DNA of 64,000 nt, taken from Hymenobacter wooponensis (GTDB taxonomy: Bacteria > Bacteroidota > Bacteroidia > Cytophagales > Hymenobacteraceae). The translations under genes and the position numbers were made by a program. Of the stretch, positions 35,607 to 45,058 are shown piece after piece (within the stretch, counting starts at the first letter, position 1; every line of letters begins with the position of its first letter). A model generated the notes under the pieces. The model saw only the letters and a program-made list of their open reading frames with translations. It had not been told where the DNA came from and made no database searches. The stretch lies in assembly GCF_004745865.1 (NCBI RefSeq), contig NZ_SRKZ01000004.1:310001-374000 (forward strand), given 5' to 3'.

Positions 35607-38016
35607 TACATCGCCGCAGAAGATTGCGAAGCTGGCTTTGTCGTATTTCCAGGCTCCGCAGCCGTACTTCTGGCAGTGGGCAGAAAATGGTGAAATCATT
35701 GAATGGACCAATGGCACCACCATTTGCTACCGGGAAGAGCTAGCCCTTTTGCTCAAGGACATGGCCCCCAATGGGTTGCCTTCCCTGAGCACTCTCTTGC
35801 TGGTTTTAGCCGCTTGTACCGATGCTTGGGTGGAGTCTACGGACGGTTTGCAATGCCTACGCAGGCTTTTGTCTACCGAAAGCACCGCCCCGCAGCAAAC
35901 TGAAAGCCTAGATGCCATTATTTCAGAGGCTTGCAAATTTCTGAGCGTGGTAGCCGCCTTGCCCGTCGAGTTGCGGAAAGGGCCTAAGAAATTACAGCTA
36001 CTGCAGGAGATTTTTGCTCAAGAATACCACCCATTGCCAGCCGAATGGGCAAAGAGTACACTAGACGAATGGACCAGTGGCCGGCTAGATTTGCTTTTGC
36101 TAGAGCCGGGCCCACTCGCAACTGCCAAACGGCTCAATGTAGAGCTTGCCCTGCTTGGTCGGGCGTTCAACCGCTTTCCCACTCCCGAAGCTCTGGCGCT
36201 ACGGCTTCGCACTGGCCTAGACCAGCTACCCCTCCCCCTCGAACAACCCGTACTGCCTCCTACTCCTGAGGTAGTTGACATTTTAAGCGAGCTAGCTCAG
36301 GATACCAAAACGGCTGGCCTTGCTCGCCTCACCCAACGGCTGGTGGCGGCCCTGCACATTCCTTTGCACACGCAAGGCACCAGCGACCAACCTTTTGGGG
36401 GCGTGTCAGACGTCAGTAACCGGGGTAGCTTCGATCGGCTCCTACTGAGTGAGCTGGCCTACGATGATCTGGCGTTAACGGCCCGGCTGGTGAACAATGA
36501 GGCACTCTACCTCCGGCGCGAGGAGCCCCCTCACCAAGAGCAACCACAGCGCGTACTCCTTCTCGATACTACCCTGCGCATGTGGGGGGTGCCGCGGGTG
36601 TTTGCGCTAGCCGCAGCCCTGGCCTGCGCCCAACCGCGCCGCCAGCCGGTGGGCGTGTCGGCTTTTGCTCTCGGTGGAAGTCAATCCAGACCGCTTACCT
36701 TAACCACAAAGGCTGGGGTAGTAGAGGCGCTGAGCCACCTTGACCCAGCCCTGCACTGCGGGGGCGCGCTGCAGTCCTTCGTGCAGGAGCAGGCAGCCGC
36801 ACCGCTGGCCGAGTACATTCTGGTTACCGATGCTCAGCTAACTCAGCAGCCAGAATTTGTCCTGTTACTGGCGGACATGAAGCCTAAGCTTCGTTTTTTG
36901 CTGACGGTGGACCGTAGCGGCGAGCTGCAACTTCACGAATTTACCAAGGCCGGGCGCGTACTGCTTAGCACAACTCGCTATGATCTTGAGGAGCTATTAT
37001 TTGCCAAGCCTCTCCCTCTAAAGCACCTCAATCAATGGGAGCAGCCAGCATTTCTTACGCACACACCGGCACCGCTGTACTTCCCTACCTGCGGGCTGCG
37101 CCCTGGTATGCACAACACTTTCCAGCATTCACACCTGGGCGTAATTGGTGTTACCGATACACTACGGGTGTTATACTGGCCGCGGAAACAACATGGGGCG
37201 CGGGAGTTGCTACCATTTATTGCGTCGAGCACGTATGTCTTTGGCTTTGATGGCGACTCTACGGTGTTCCTGATTGTCAACGACAAACAGCAGAAACTGC
37301 TTCATTACCATCGGCTTTGCCTGTTGACAGAAACCGTGGAAACCGTAGACTTCTCAGCCGAGCTCCAGTTCTTAAATAATACACTGGAGGTTTACTTCAC
37401 CTGGCCACGCTTCATCGTGCGTATTGATGACAATGCCTGCATCATTGACTGCCCAAGCAATACCGTGGTGAGGCGCACGTATTTCGATCAATCCAGCAAG
37501 CCAACCTCATCCTTACTTCGGCCCGACTTCTATCGAATCAAGCAACATATTAACAATGGCTACACTGTATTGCATAAGATAAACCGTATTGCCGTAGACA
37601 GCATAGGGTTTCTGGCAATCGAAGGTCATAGTCTGCGCCTGGTTACAGGTAATCAGGATCGGCTAAGATTTGCGAACAAAACCAAAGACGGTGGGGAACA
37701 CCATGTTACCAAAGCTGAAGCAGAACCTCTAGCTCTGCCACCCTATGCACGCGTATTGTTCCGGCATTTTATTTGGGCAGATGGTAGTGAGGCTATAGCT
37801 GATGGGCGCGGCCTACTTCATCTGCGCAGCTCCGACGCCGAGCTACCCGAAATTACAGTTGTATTGGCTCTAGGCCAGGCTACCGCGGCCTGGGCCTCTG
37901 ATGGCCGTGCCTGCGGGGCTAGCTACTTTACCGGCCCTGCTACCGCCCAACACCTTCCAGCTCCTGTTTTCTACGAGACCTATATCCAACGCTTTATCAG
38001 TCGGCTCTCGGCCTAA
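35599..38016 (+). CDS. vWA + beta-propeller protein of ternary system
   Basis: This 805-residue protein has three parts. Residues 1-300 are helical and Leu-rich. Residues about 315-445 form a von Willebrand A domain: strand 'QRVLLLDTTLRMWGVPRV' with the MIDAS Asp at 323, and 'YILVTDAQLT' with Asp 411. The usual DxSxS is changed to D-T-T-L-R, so metal binding may be altered. Residues about 480-805 are beta-rich with repeated short strands and look like a beta-propeller. vWA domains are clients of MoxR ATPases; the propeller is the likely sensor or target-binding part. The next start codon follows the stop by one base. Confidence 0.8.
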   Translation: MTDTSPQKIAKLALSYFQAPQPYFWQWAENGEIIEWTNGTTICYREELALLLKDMAPNGLPSLSTLLLVLAACTDAWVESTDGLQCLRRLLSTESTAPQQTESLDAIISEACKFLSVVAALPVELRKGPKKLQLLQEIFAQEYHPLPAEWAKSTLDEWTSGRLDLLLLEPGPLATAKRLNVELALLGRAFNRFPTPEALALRLRTGLDQLPLPLEQPVLPPTPEVVDILSELAQDTKTAGLARLTQRLVAALHIPLHTQGTSDQPFGGVSDVSNRGSFDRLLLSELAYDDLALTARLVNNEALYLRREEPPHQEQPQRVLLLDTTLRMWGVPRVFALAAALACAQPRRQPVGVSAFALGGSQSRPLTLTTKAGVVEALSHLDPALHCGGALQSFVQEQAAAPLAEYILVTDAQLTQQPEFVLLLADMKPKLRFLLTVDRSGELQLHEFTKAGRVLLSTTRYDLEELLFAKPLPLKHLNQWEQPAFLTHTPAPLYFPTCGLRPGMHNTFQHSHLGVIGVTDTLRVLYWPRKQHGARELLPFIASSTYVFGFDGDSTVFLIVNDKQQKLLHYHRLCLLTETVETVDFSAELQFLNNTLEVYFTWPRFIVRIDDNACIIDCPSNTVVRRTYFDQSSKPTSSLLRPDFYRIKQHINNGYTVLHKINRIAVDSIGFLAIEGHSLRLVTGNQDRLRFANKTKDGGEHHVTKAEAEPLALPPYARVLFRHFIWADGSEAIADGRGLLHLRSSDAELPEITVVLALGQATAAWASDGRACGASYFTGPATAQHLPAPVFYETYIQRFISRLSA

Positions 38017-38017
38017 T

Positions 38018-40777
38018 ATGCAGTTATCTCTTCACTATCAGGAATCAGCTCAGCGCGAAGCGTGTGCCGCCTTTCTGCGGGGCTCCGACCCGGGAGCGTG
38101 GCTGCGTGAAATCGGAAGTTGGAACGTGGCGCCAACGGAGCTAAGCTGCTATGTGGTACCAGAGTCGCTGCAGTCGGTACAGGCGGCAGGACTGTTGGTG
38201 ATAGGGCAAACGGGTGCCACCTGGGCTGCGGGTTGCCTAGAGCCGTACGGTGTTGAGGCCAATTGTTTGTACGTGCCGCTACACGCCCGGCTATGGCCGG
38301 CTACCACCCCTGAGGAGCTCCAGAAGGCACTGTTGTGGCCTAGGCAGCTGTTTCACCCAACTATTGGGCTAGTAGGCTTCGCCGATACGGATGTACTCGA
38401 CTTGGTCAGCCTCCTGGATTGCCCAGCGCCACGAACTGCGGACTGGTCGTGGGCCCAACCGGGACTGCCGCTCCGGCCAACCTTGCAGCAGGTTCGGGCA
38501 GCAATGCCTACCGCGGAGGAAGTAATCCAATCCTTTCAGGAGTCTGTTGGTACTACGCCACTGGCACAGTTGCCCGGCCCAAAATCGGAGCAAGACAGCG
38601 CAGCCCAAAACCTGCTTGACAGCATTAGCCGAGGCTTATTGAAAGCGGCACTGCCAGCCCTGCAGGGACTGGCCGGAGTGGGTGCAGGGCTGGGAGCTGT
38701 CCTGGGCGGTTTGTTTTCTCTGGCGCCCGGTGGGTTGGGTAACAGCACTCCATGCGGTCCCAATAGTCCTAGTCCGCTCCAACGACTGGAAAACTGGATG
38801 ACACAACATCTGGCCGATTTGGAAAAGAAACGAGAGGGCGAGATTGAGCGTCTACTGGCCCTGTTTTCGGAAAATCCGGAAGAGGCATTGAAATACGCCA
38901 TTCCACTGGGTGGCAAGTACGAAAACCGAGGTGCAGCCCCCCCCTCAGCTCGGCTGGGCACGCGTTCCACTCTCTTCGACCTAAGCCGCTTGGGTGGCGG
39001 AGGCCGAGTAGATGTGTGGAACGTGGACGCATACCAAAGCCAACTGACAGATCAGTATCACCAAGCAGCTAAACAGGAACTAGCCGCGGGCCGCTTCAAA
39101 AAGGCGGCTTACATCTATGCGCACTTGTTAGGCAGCTATTACCAGGCAGCCAAAGCGTTGGAGCAAGGAGGCTACTTCCGCGAGGCGGCCGTACTGTACA
39201 AGGATCATCTTAAAGATCTGTCTGCCGCCGCTGGCTGTCTGGAACGGGGTGGCCTACTCTTAGAAGCAGCAGAACTATACGTACACCTCGAAAAGCATGA
39301 GAAAGCAGGCGACTTATATCAGCAGCTAGGCCAGTCGAAACAGGCTGCGGTGCAGTTTGAGCGTAGCGTAGCATTGGCGCTGGATGTGCAAAATCATACG
39401 GAAGCTGCCCGTCTTTTACACGATAAGCTCTCCCGCCCCGACCGCGCCCTTACTACTCTTTTGCAGGGTTGGCACAGCACCACAAGGCCAGAAGCCTGCC
39501 TGGAGAACTACCTGCACCTCTTGGCCCGCCAAGACCCGCAGTTGCTGAGCCAGCAAGTACGCCCGTTGTTTGATAACCACACCTTGCCTGCCAAGCGGCC
39601 CCAGTTCCTGCAAGTGCTGGCAACGATTAGTGAGGCGTATCCGAGTCCAGAGCTGCTGCATAACTCTCGTGAAGTGGCCTACGAGGTTATTAGCCAGGAG
39701 GCCAGCGCGGGCGTCCTTACTAACCTGCCGCTGCTCAAGAAATTCCTGCCCGACGACCGGCTGATTGCCTCTGACTGTGGCCGCTTTACTACCCAGCAGC
39801 GAACCCGCCCATCACAGAAGCCTCGCCCTTCCACTGCATATCAACTCGAGAGTAGTATCCAATGGCATCAGGCCGTGTGCCACCGCAACCAGTTTCTGGC
39901 ACTAGGCTTTTATAACGGACGGTTACATCTGGCACGAGGCAACTGGTATGGACACTTGGAATATTATTCGTGGTTACCACCCGTTGCACCCGACCACCGA
40001 ATCAGGCTGATTGCGGATGCAACTCTGAGCAACCAAGTGCTATTGTTCCTGCCCGACGCTATGAGCGTTGAAATGCAGCACTTGCCCAAAAACAAGCATT
40101 TCAATGAAGCCCTAACCGTGTATTGCCCGGAAAGCTTGCCTCCCTCCACTGTAGGGTTGGCAGTACTTCCTGGCCGCGCCTTCTTGGCGTTGGCTAGGAA
40201 TCAGCATGGCTTAACTGGTTACCGCTTTAACGATGCCGTTGAATATGCTCCCTTCAACTTACAGTTCTCGGATGGCGACTATGAGACACCTACTGCTAAG
40301 TTAGGTCGGTCCTTCCTTCCAGTTCTATTTCGTAACGGTCGTTTCTATGCTTTCGACGAGACGGTAGTGCTAGAGTTCTCGCAGGCCAATGGGCAGGTTG
40401 GGGAAATGCATTTTGCTCATGCTGTTGTGCATAGCATCATTGCCTCACCTTATGTGCACGATGTGGAGCTAGCAATAGTAACCAGTGCAGGAATTACTCT
40501 GTGGAACCCCGCTCGGTCAGCAACGATACCCGAGCAAACTCTCGGCAAAGAGCATCCCCCCGTTGATACGCAGCTTGTTGCAGCTAACAGCCTAGTGGTG
40601 GTAGAGCAAGCCCAAGCGGTAGTATATCACACCCAAGAAGCTGGGATGACGCCGCACGTTATCGGTTCGCCTGATGGCGGTTCTTTCATTGCAGTACTGC
40701 CTACCTCTACTCGCAATCAGTTTGCTCTTTTAACGAGCAATGGGGGCATCTCCCTTCATCTCAACCCATTTAGCTAA
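38018..40777 (+). CDS. Large TPR + beta-propeller protein of ternary system with hydrophobic segment
   Basis: About 919 residues from the ATG at 38018, one base after the vWA gene stop; an in-frame upstream ATG at 37901 would overlap that gene by 116 bases. Residues 1-200 are an unrecognised mixed domain. Residues about 205-241 are a Gly/Ala/Leu-rich hydrophobic stretch ('LQGLAGVGAGLGAVLGGLFS') with no signal peptide. A charged coiled-coil-like helix follows ('LADLEKKREGEIERLLALF'). Residues about 350-500 are TPR-like repeats ('GRFKKAAYIYAHLLGSYYQA', 'KHEKAGDLYQQLGQSKQAAV'). The last 310 residues look like a second beta-propeller. It resembles bpX-type effector/sensor proteins; the function is unknown. 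Confidence 0.75.
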   Translation: MQLSLHYQESAQREACAAFLRGSDPGAWLREIGSWNVAPTELSCYVVPESLQSVQAAGLLVIGQTGATWAAGCLEPYGVEANCLYVPLHARLWPATTPEELQKALLWPRQLFHPTIGLVGFADTDVLDLVSLLDCPAPRTADWSWAQPGLPLRPTLQQVRAAMPTAEEVIQSFQESVGTTPLAQLPGPKSEQDSAAQNLLDSISRGLLKAALPALQGLAGVGAGLGAVLGGLFSLAPGGLGNSTPCGPNSPSPLQRLENWMTQHLADLEKKREGEIERLLALFSENPEEALKYAIPLGGKYENRGAAPPSARLGTRSTLFDLSRLGGGGRVDVWNVDAYQSQLTDQYHQAAKQELAAGRFKKAAYIYAHLLGSYYQAAKALEQGGYFREAAVLYKDHLKDLSAAAGCLERGGLLLEAAELYVHLEKHEKAGDLYQQLGQSKQAAVQFERSVALALDVQNHTEAARLLHDKLSRPDRALTTLLQGWHSTTRPEACLENYLHLLARQDPQLLSQQVRPLFDNHTLPAKRPQFLQVLATISEAYPSPELLHNSREVAYEVISQEASAGVLTNLPLLKKFLPDDRLIASDCGRFTTQQRTRPSQKPRPSTAYQLESSIQWHQAVCHRNQFLALGFYNGRLHLARGNWYGHLEYYSWLPPVAPDHRIRLIADATLSNQVLLFLPDAMSVEMQHLPKNKHFNEALTVYCPESLPPSTVGLAVLPGRAFLALARNQHGLTGYRFNDAVEYAPFNLQFSDGDYETPTAKLGRSFLPVLFRNGRFYAFDETVVLEFSQANGQVGEMHFAHAVVHSIIASPYVHDVELAIVTSAGITLWNPARSATIPEQTLGKEHPPVDTQLVAANSLVVVEQAQAVVYHTQEAGMTPHVIGSPDGGSFIAVLPTSTRNQFALLTSNGGISLHLNPFS

Positions 40778-40814
40778 CACAGAGCGTAAGAACACGCTCC
40801 TTCAAAAGGGAAGC

Positions 40815-40850
40815 ATAGGAACCTTATAGTTTCGAGGCTTTCCTATTTTA
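40815..40850 (+). terminator. Possible terminator after the MoxR-vWA operon
   Basis: A 7-bp stem (ataggaa 40815-40821 with ttcctat 40840-40846) is followed by TTTTA. It lies 38 bases past the last gene of the operon. The rest of the 317-base gap to 41094 shows no reading frame or other structure that I can support. Confidence 0.45.
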
Positions 40851-41094
40851 CAGCAAGCTAAGCCTACAGCAGCCTAGCTAAGTACTTTGGCAACGAGCCT
40901 ACGCATTTAGCCTGTGGCGCGTGATAAGGCAATGCCAACGGCGACCCTTATCTAAGCTTACCTCACCGATGCCTTTCCAGCCCCGGGCTCTGACGTTTCT
41001 GAGGGCAAGAAATATGTAGAGATAATGGTAATGCGAAATCAGAGTTAGTTGCCGTACTTACGCAGTATATAGTTTAGGCAATATACCTCCCCTC

Positions 41095-41562
41095 ATGAAA
41101 GCAATACTAGGATTGGCAGCGGTTACCGTTTCGCTTACAGCATGCGCGCCTGATGCTGCACGCAAGGAAGCAGCTTCAAGCGCCAAGCCAATTACTGGCA
41201 CTTGGCAACTTGTTAAAGGCACTGTGATAGAGAAGGGCGATACCCTTACTACCAACTACACTAAAAACAAGAACATAACCTTCGTTAAAATCATCAACGA
41301 TACTCATTTCGCCTTTTTACAGCACGATGTACATAAAGGCAAAGACTCCGCTGTATTTGTGTCGGGCGGAGGCCGATACTCCCTTAAGGACAGTACTTAC
41401 ACCGAGCACTTAGAATATTGTAGCGCCCGTAACTGGGAGGGAAACGACTTTGCCTTCACCGTCTCCATTAAAAGCGACACCCTAGTTCAGCAGGGCGTAG
41501 AAAAGGTGGAAGCCAGCGGGATTAATCGAATAAACATTGAGAAATACGTCAAGGTGAATTAA
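41095..41562 (+). CDS. Small lipocalin-like lipoprotein, hypothetical
   Basis: The 155-residue protein has a lipoprotein signal (LTAC, Cys about residue 17). After a short linker, 'PITGTWQLVKGTVIEKGDTL' and the strand pattern that follows resemble small Bacteroidota lipocalin-like/DUF4488-type lipoproteins, where a GTW motif marks the first strand. 'VFVSGGGRYSLKDSTYTEHL' continues the barrel-like pattern. Function is unknown. It stands alone, and convergent transcription from the xanthine dehydrogenase genes meets it at a shared terminator. Confidence 0.8.
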   Translation: MKAILGLAAVTVSLTACAPDAARKEAASSAKPITGTWQLVKGTVIEKGDTLTTNYTKNKNITFVKIINDTHFAFLQHDVHKGKDSAVFVSGGGRYSLKDSTYTEHLEYCSARNWEGNDFAFTVSIKSDTLVQQGVEKVEASGINRINIEKYVKVN

Positions 41563-41666
41563 GCACCTAGGTATAGCCGAGTGACATACTGATTGCCTGC
41601 CGTGTGGAGGCATTAGTAAGCTTACAATGCTGCTATCAAGTTGATTTGCTTAACGGTATAGCATAA

Positions 41667-41703
41667 AAAAGCCCCGAAACCTTACGGCTCCGGGGCTTTT
41701 CTA
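41667..41703. terminator. Bidirectional Rho-independent terminator
   Basis: A perfect 10-bp stem (aaaagccccg 41667-41676 with cggggctttt 41691-41700) is flanked by A- and T-runs on either side. It lies between the convergent lipoprotein and molybdopterin-subunit genes and can serve both. Confidence 0.88.
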
Positions 41704-41720
41704 GTAAAAGCAAACTGAGA

Positions 41721-43955
41721 TTACAGAAGCTTATCCAAGTAGATTGGCAGTGAGCGTACACGCTTACCGGTGGCGTGGAAAACGGCGTTGGATACGGCCG
41801 CAGCTACTCCCAACAGGCCTACCTCGCCGATACCTTTCACCCCCAAGGGGTTCACTATTTCATCTTCCTCTTCCACAAATACTACCTGTATGTCGTGGAT
41901 ATCGGCGTTGACGGGAATGTGGTATTCCGAGAGGTTATGGTTCATGTAGCGCCCGAACTTGTGGTCCATAACGGTTTCCTCCATCAGGGCCATACTGATG
42001 CCCCACACCACCGAACCTAGCACTTGGCTACGGGCCGTTTTGGTGTTCAGGATGCGCCCGGCCGCTACGGCATTTACCACGCGCGTTACGTGAATGGTGC
42101 CCAAATCTTCATCAACCTTCACCTCCACAAACACGGCGTTGTGCGAGTGCATGGAGTGCGTGGACTGCTTCAATAGATTTGGCGTGGCAGAGGTTTCCGC
42201 TTCTAGCTTGTCTTTGCCGCTAGCCTGAAGCACGTCACGAATTACTACGGCCTGGTTTGGGTCGAGGCGGAGTCTGATTTGGCCATTCACGAATTCTACC
42301 TCGTCGAACGTGGCCTTCTTCAGGGGTGAGCCCTTCATCTTTTGCGCCTGCTTAAGCAATTTCTTGCCCAGTTCCTCGCACACATTCTTCACGGCCGTAC
42401 CAACGGAGGCTGCCGTCCAGGAGCCCCCTTCAACGGGCGCCTCGGGCATGTCGGTATCTCCGAGTTTAAAGGTTACTGCCTCAATGGGCAGGCCTAGGTA
42501 CTCAGCCGCAATCTGGGTCATGATGGTGTAAGTACCCGTCCCAATGTCGCCGGTAGCGCTGGTTACTAGCAGCTTACCGTCGCCGGAGAGCGAGGCCTTT
42601 GCGGCAGCTTTCTTCTGGGAGGCATCCCAAACGCCGCCTGCCATTCCCCATCCAACCAGCATGTTGCCCTCACGCATAGAACGGGGCCGTGGGTTGCGCC
42701 GGTCCCAGCCAAACTTAGAAGCGCCCTGGTGGTAACAGTCGCGCAGGCGTTTGCTGGAGAAGGGCTTGCTCATGTTCTGATCCGTCTCGGCGTAGTTGCG
42801 GATGCGGAAGTCCACGGGGTCTAGGCCTGCTTCAAAGGCCATTTCGTCCATGGCAATTTCAAGCGCAATGGAGCCAGTGGCCGCGCCCGGGGCCCGCATA
42901 TCCTGGGGCGTAAACACGTCAATTTCTGCCAGTTGGTAGCCCAGCTTCACGTTGTCGCACTGGTAGAGCATGCCCGACCAGTTTACTACATTCTCGGTGT
43001 ACTCCTCAAAGCGCGAGGTTTCGTGCAGCGCATGGTGCTGCAGGGCGGCCAGAGTACCATCGGGGTTGGTGCCCAGCTTCATGTACTGCAACGTGTAGGG
43101 GCGGTGCCCGAAGCTAAACATCTGCTGGCGCGTCAGGGATACCCGCACGGAGCGTTTCAGCTCCAGAGCGGCCATTACTGACATGAACAAAGAGTACTGC
43201 GGCCGCAGCCCCGAGCCAAAGCCCCCGCCCATGTACTGCGTTACCACGCGAGCCTCGCTCTTGCTCAGCCCAAAGATTTTGCTGATGTACTGCTGACAGT
43301 TGTACACGCCCTGCGTTTTGTCGTAGGCCGTGATAGTACCATCGGGGTGGTACTCAGTGGTGGTGGCAAACAGCTCCATGGGGTTATGGTGCTGCGTGCC
43401 ATGGATGTACTCGTGCTCGATGCGGTGAGCGGCTTTTTTCCACTCTTTATCGGGCTTGCCACGCGGGGGCGGTGGGGGCATCCAGCCAGATTTGCCGCGC
43501 CCAGGCATAAAGCCTTCTGCACGCTTAAGCTCAATATCCGTTTCGTGGTCTTCTTCTTCGTACTCAATTTCCAGAATGGAAGCCGCGTACCGGGCCACCT
43601 CAAACGTTTCGGCCACTACCAGCGCAATGGGTTGCTGGTTAAACATGATCTTATCTTCGTGCAGGGGCCGGAACGGTGAGCCGCCGGGCGCCACGTCGTC
43701 CTTATAATTCCGGTCAAACCAGGCCAGGTTGGGCACGTTTTCGTGCGAGAAAACTGCCAGCACACCCGCAATTTTGAGGACGGGCTTCGAGTATACTTTT
43801 ACAATTCGGCCTTTGGCAATGGGGCTACTTACCACCACGCCGTAGGCCAGGTTGGGCACATTAAACTCGGCGGCGTACTTGGCCGCACCGGTTACTTTGG
43901 CCGGACCATCAACCCGGTTGGTAGGTTTCCCGATGTAGTTGGTATACTGGCTCAT
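41721..43955 (-). CDS. Xanthine dehydrogenase/aldehyde oxidoreductase, molybdopterin subunit
   Basis: The 744-residue subunit is of the PaoC/YagR type. It begins 'YIGKPTNRVDGPAKVTGAAKY', the N-terminus of the a/b hammerhead domain. Moco-binding motifs include 'QYMGGGFGSGLRPQYSLFM', 'RAPGAATGSIALEIAMDEMA' and, near the C-terminus, 'GVKGIGEVGLLGVAAAVSNA' with the catalytic-type Glu. Members oxidise aldehydes or purines with water as oxygen source and pass electrons through FAD and iron-sulfur partners. Its start overlaps the FAD-subunit stop by 4 bases. In E. coli PaoABC the enzyme is periplasmic; the location here is unclear. Confidence 0.95.
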   Translation of the reverse strand: MSQYTNYIGKPTNRVDGPAKVTGAAKYAAEFNVPNLAYGVVVSSPIAKGRIVKVYSKPVLKIAGVLAVFSHENVPNLAWFDRNYKDDVAPGGSPFRPLHEDKIMFNQQPIALVVAETFEVARYAASILEIEYEEEDHETDIELKRAEGFMPGRGKSGWMPPPPPRGKPDKEWKKAAHRIEHEYIHGTQHHNPMELFATTTEYHPDGTITAYDKTQGVYNCQQYISKIFGLSKSEARVVTQYMGGGFGSGLRPQYSLFMSVMAALELKRSVRVSLTRQQMFSFGHRPYTLQYMKLGTNPDGTLAALQHHALHETSRFEEYTENVVNWSGMLYQCDNVKLGYQLAEIDVFTPQDMRAPGAATGSIALEIAMDEMAFEAGLDPVDFRIRNYAETDQNMSKPFSSKRLRDCYHQGASKFGWDRRNPRPRSMREGNMLVGWGMAGGVWDASQKKAAAKASLSGDGKLLVTSATGDIGTGTYTIMTQIAAEYLGLPIEAVTFKLGDTDMPEAPVEGGSWTAASVGTAVKNVCEELGKKLLKQAQKMKGSPLKKATFDEVEFVNGQIRLRLDPNQAVVIRDVLQASGKDKLEAETSATPNLLKQSTHSMHSHNAVFVEVKVDEDLGTIHVTRVVNAVAAGRILNTKTARSQVLGSVVWGISMALMEETVMDHKFGRYMNHNLSEYHIPVNADIHDIQVVFVEEEDEIVNPLGVKGIGEVGLLGVAAAVSNAVFHATGKRVRSLPIYLDKLL

Positions 43956-44974
43956 GGATTAGAATTTAAAAAGACATCGGAAGGACCCTGCTTCATTTCG
44001 GTGGCCTGCTTTAGCGCCCGCACAATTGCCCGTTTGGCTAGCTCTACCTTGAAGTCGTTGGAGCCGAAGCCCCGGGCACCTTGGAGCATTTGGGTGGCGG
44101 CCTTCCGGAACGTGTCGGCGGTGGCGGGTTGCCCCTTCAGCGCGTCTTCCACGTCAGTATCGCGCCAGGGCTTGTGGGCTACACCGCCCAGCGCCAGTCG
44201 CGCTTCTTTAATGGTGTTGCCCTCCAGGTCCAAAGCCGCCGCTACCGATACCAGCGCAAAGGCGTAGGAAGTCCGGTCGCGGAGCTTAAGATAGGAGTAG
44301 TTCTTTTCAAAGCCCTTAGCAGGCAGGTCTAGGCCAGTAATCAGCTCACCCGGCCGCAAGGTGTTGTCGATATGCGGAGCATTGCCGGGCAACCGGTGGA
44401 AGTCGGTGAAATCAATGGTTCGGTCTCCGTTGGGGCCACTCACGCGCACCACAGCTTCTAGGGCCGCCAGCGCAATGCACATATCCGAGGGATGCGTGGC
44501 AATGCAGCTCTGGCTGGTTCCCAGAATGGCATGAATGCGGTTGTAGCCACCAATGGCGGAGCACCCCGAGCCTGGCTCGCGCTTGTTGCAGGGCGTAGTA
44601 GTATCGTAGAAGTAGTAGCAGCGGGTGCGCTGCATGAGGTTGCCCCCGTTGGTAGCCATGTTGCGCAGCTGAGGCGAGGCCCCGGCCAGAATGGCTTGGC
44701 TAAGCAACGGATACCGCTTCTCTACTTCAGGATGCCAGGCGGTGTCGGCGTTGGTGGCCAAAGCACCAAGGCGTAGGCCACCCTCGGGGTTGTTTTTGAT
44801 GGTAGCCAGCGGAAGGCGGTTTAACCCAACAAGGTGGGTGGGCCGCTCCACGTTTTCCTTCATCAGGTCGAGCAGGTTGGTGCCGCCGCCGATATATGCC
44901 GCGTCGTGGTGACTGGCTTTGTCGCGCACGGCGTCATCAACGGCCGTGGCGTGAGAGTAGGTAAAAGGATTCAT
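43952..44974 (-). CDS. Xanthine dehydrogenase/aldehyde oxidoreductase, FAD subunit
   Basis: The 340-residue subunit matches PaoB/YagS. The FAD-binding PCMH-type N-terminus reads 'AAYIGGGTNLLDLMKENVER'; 'GASPQLRNMATNGGNLMQRT' is the conserved flavin contact. 'RTRCYYFYDTTTPCNKREPG' carries the two Cys that in PaoB help hold an extra 4Fe-4S cluster, so this subunit probably has that cluster too. A CO dehydrogenase flavoprotein C-terminal domain follows. It is the middle gene of the three-subunit operon. Confidence 0.95.
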   Translation of the reverse strand: MNPFTYSHATAVDDAVRDKASHHDAAYIGGGTNLLDLMKENVERPTHLVGLNRLPLATIKNNPEGGLRLGALATNADTAWHPEVEKRYPLLSQAILAGASPQLRNMATNGGNLMQRTRCYYFYDTTTPCNKREPGSGCSAIGGYNRIHAILGTSQSCIATHPSDMCIALAALEAVVRVSGPNGDRTIDFTDFHRLPGNAPHIDNTLRPGELITGLDLPAKGFEKNYSYLKLRDRTSYAFALVSVAAALDLEGNTIKEARLALGGVAHKPWRDTDVEDALKGQPATADTFRKAATQMLQGARGFGSNDFKVELAKRAIVRALKQATEMKQGPSDVFLNSNP

Positions 44975-45058
44975 TTTGTCGGGAGTGCAGGTGAGAGTTT
45001 GTGAATTTGTGCGGAGCTGAAACGTAAAACTCTCATGCAGAGAGCTTTACCCCTCCAC

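Noticed and set aside
40782..40799. 6-bp hairpin gagcgt/acgctc just after the MoxR-vWA operon
   Set aside because: The stem is short and has no T-tract; the hairpin at 40815-40846 is a better terminator candidate.
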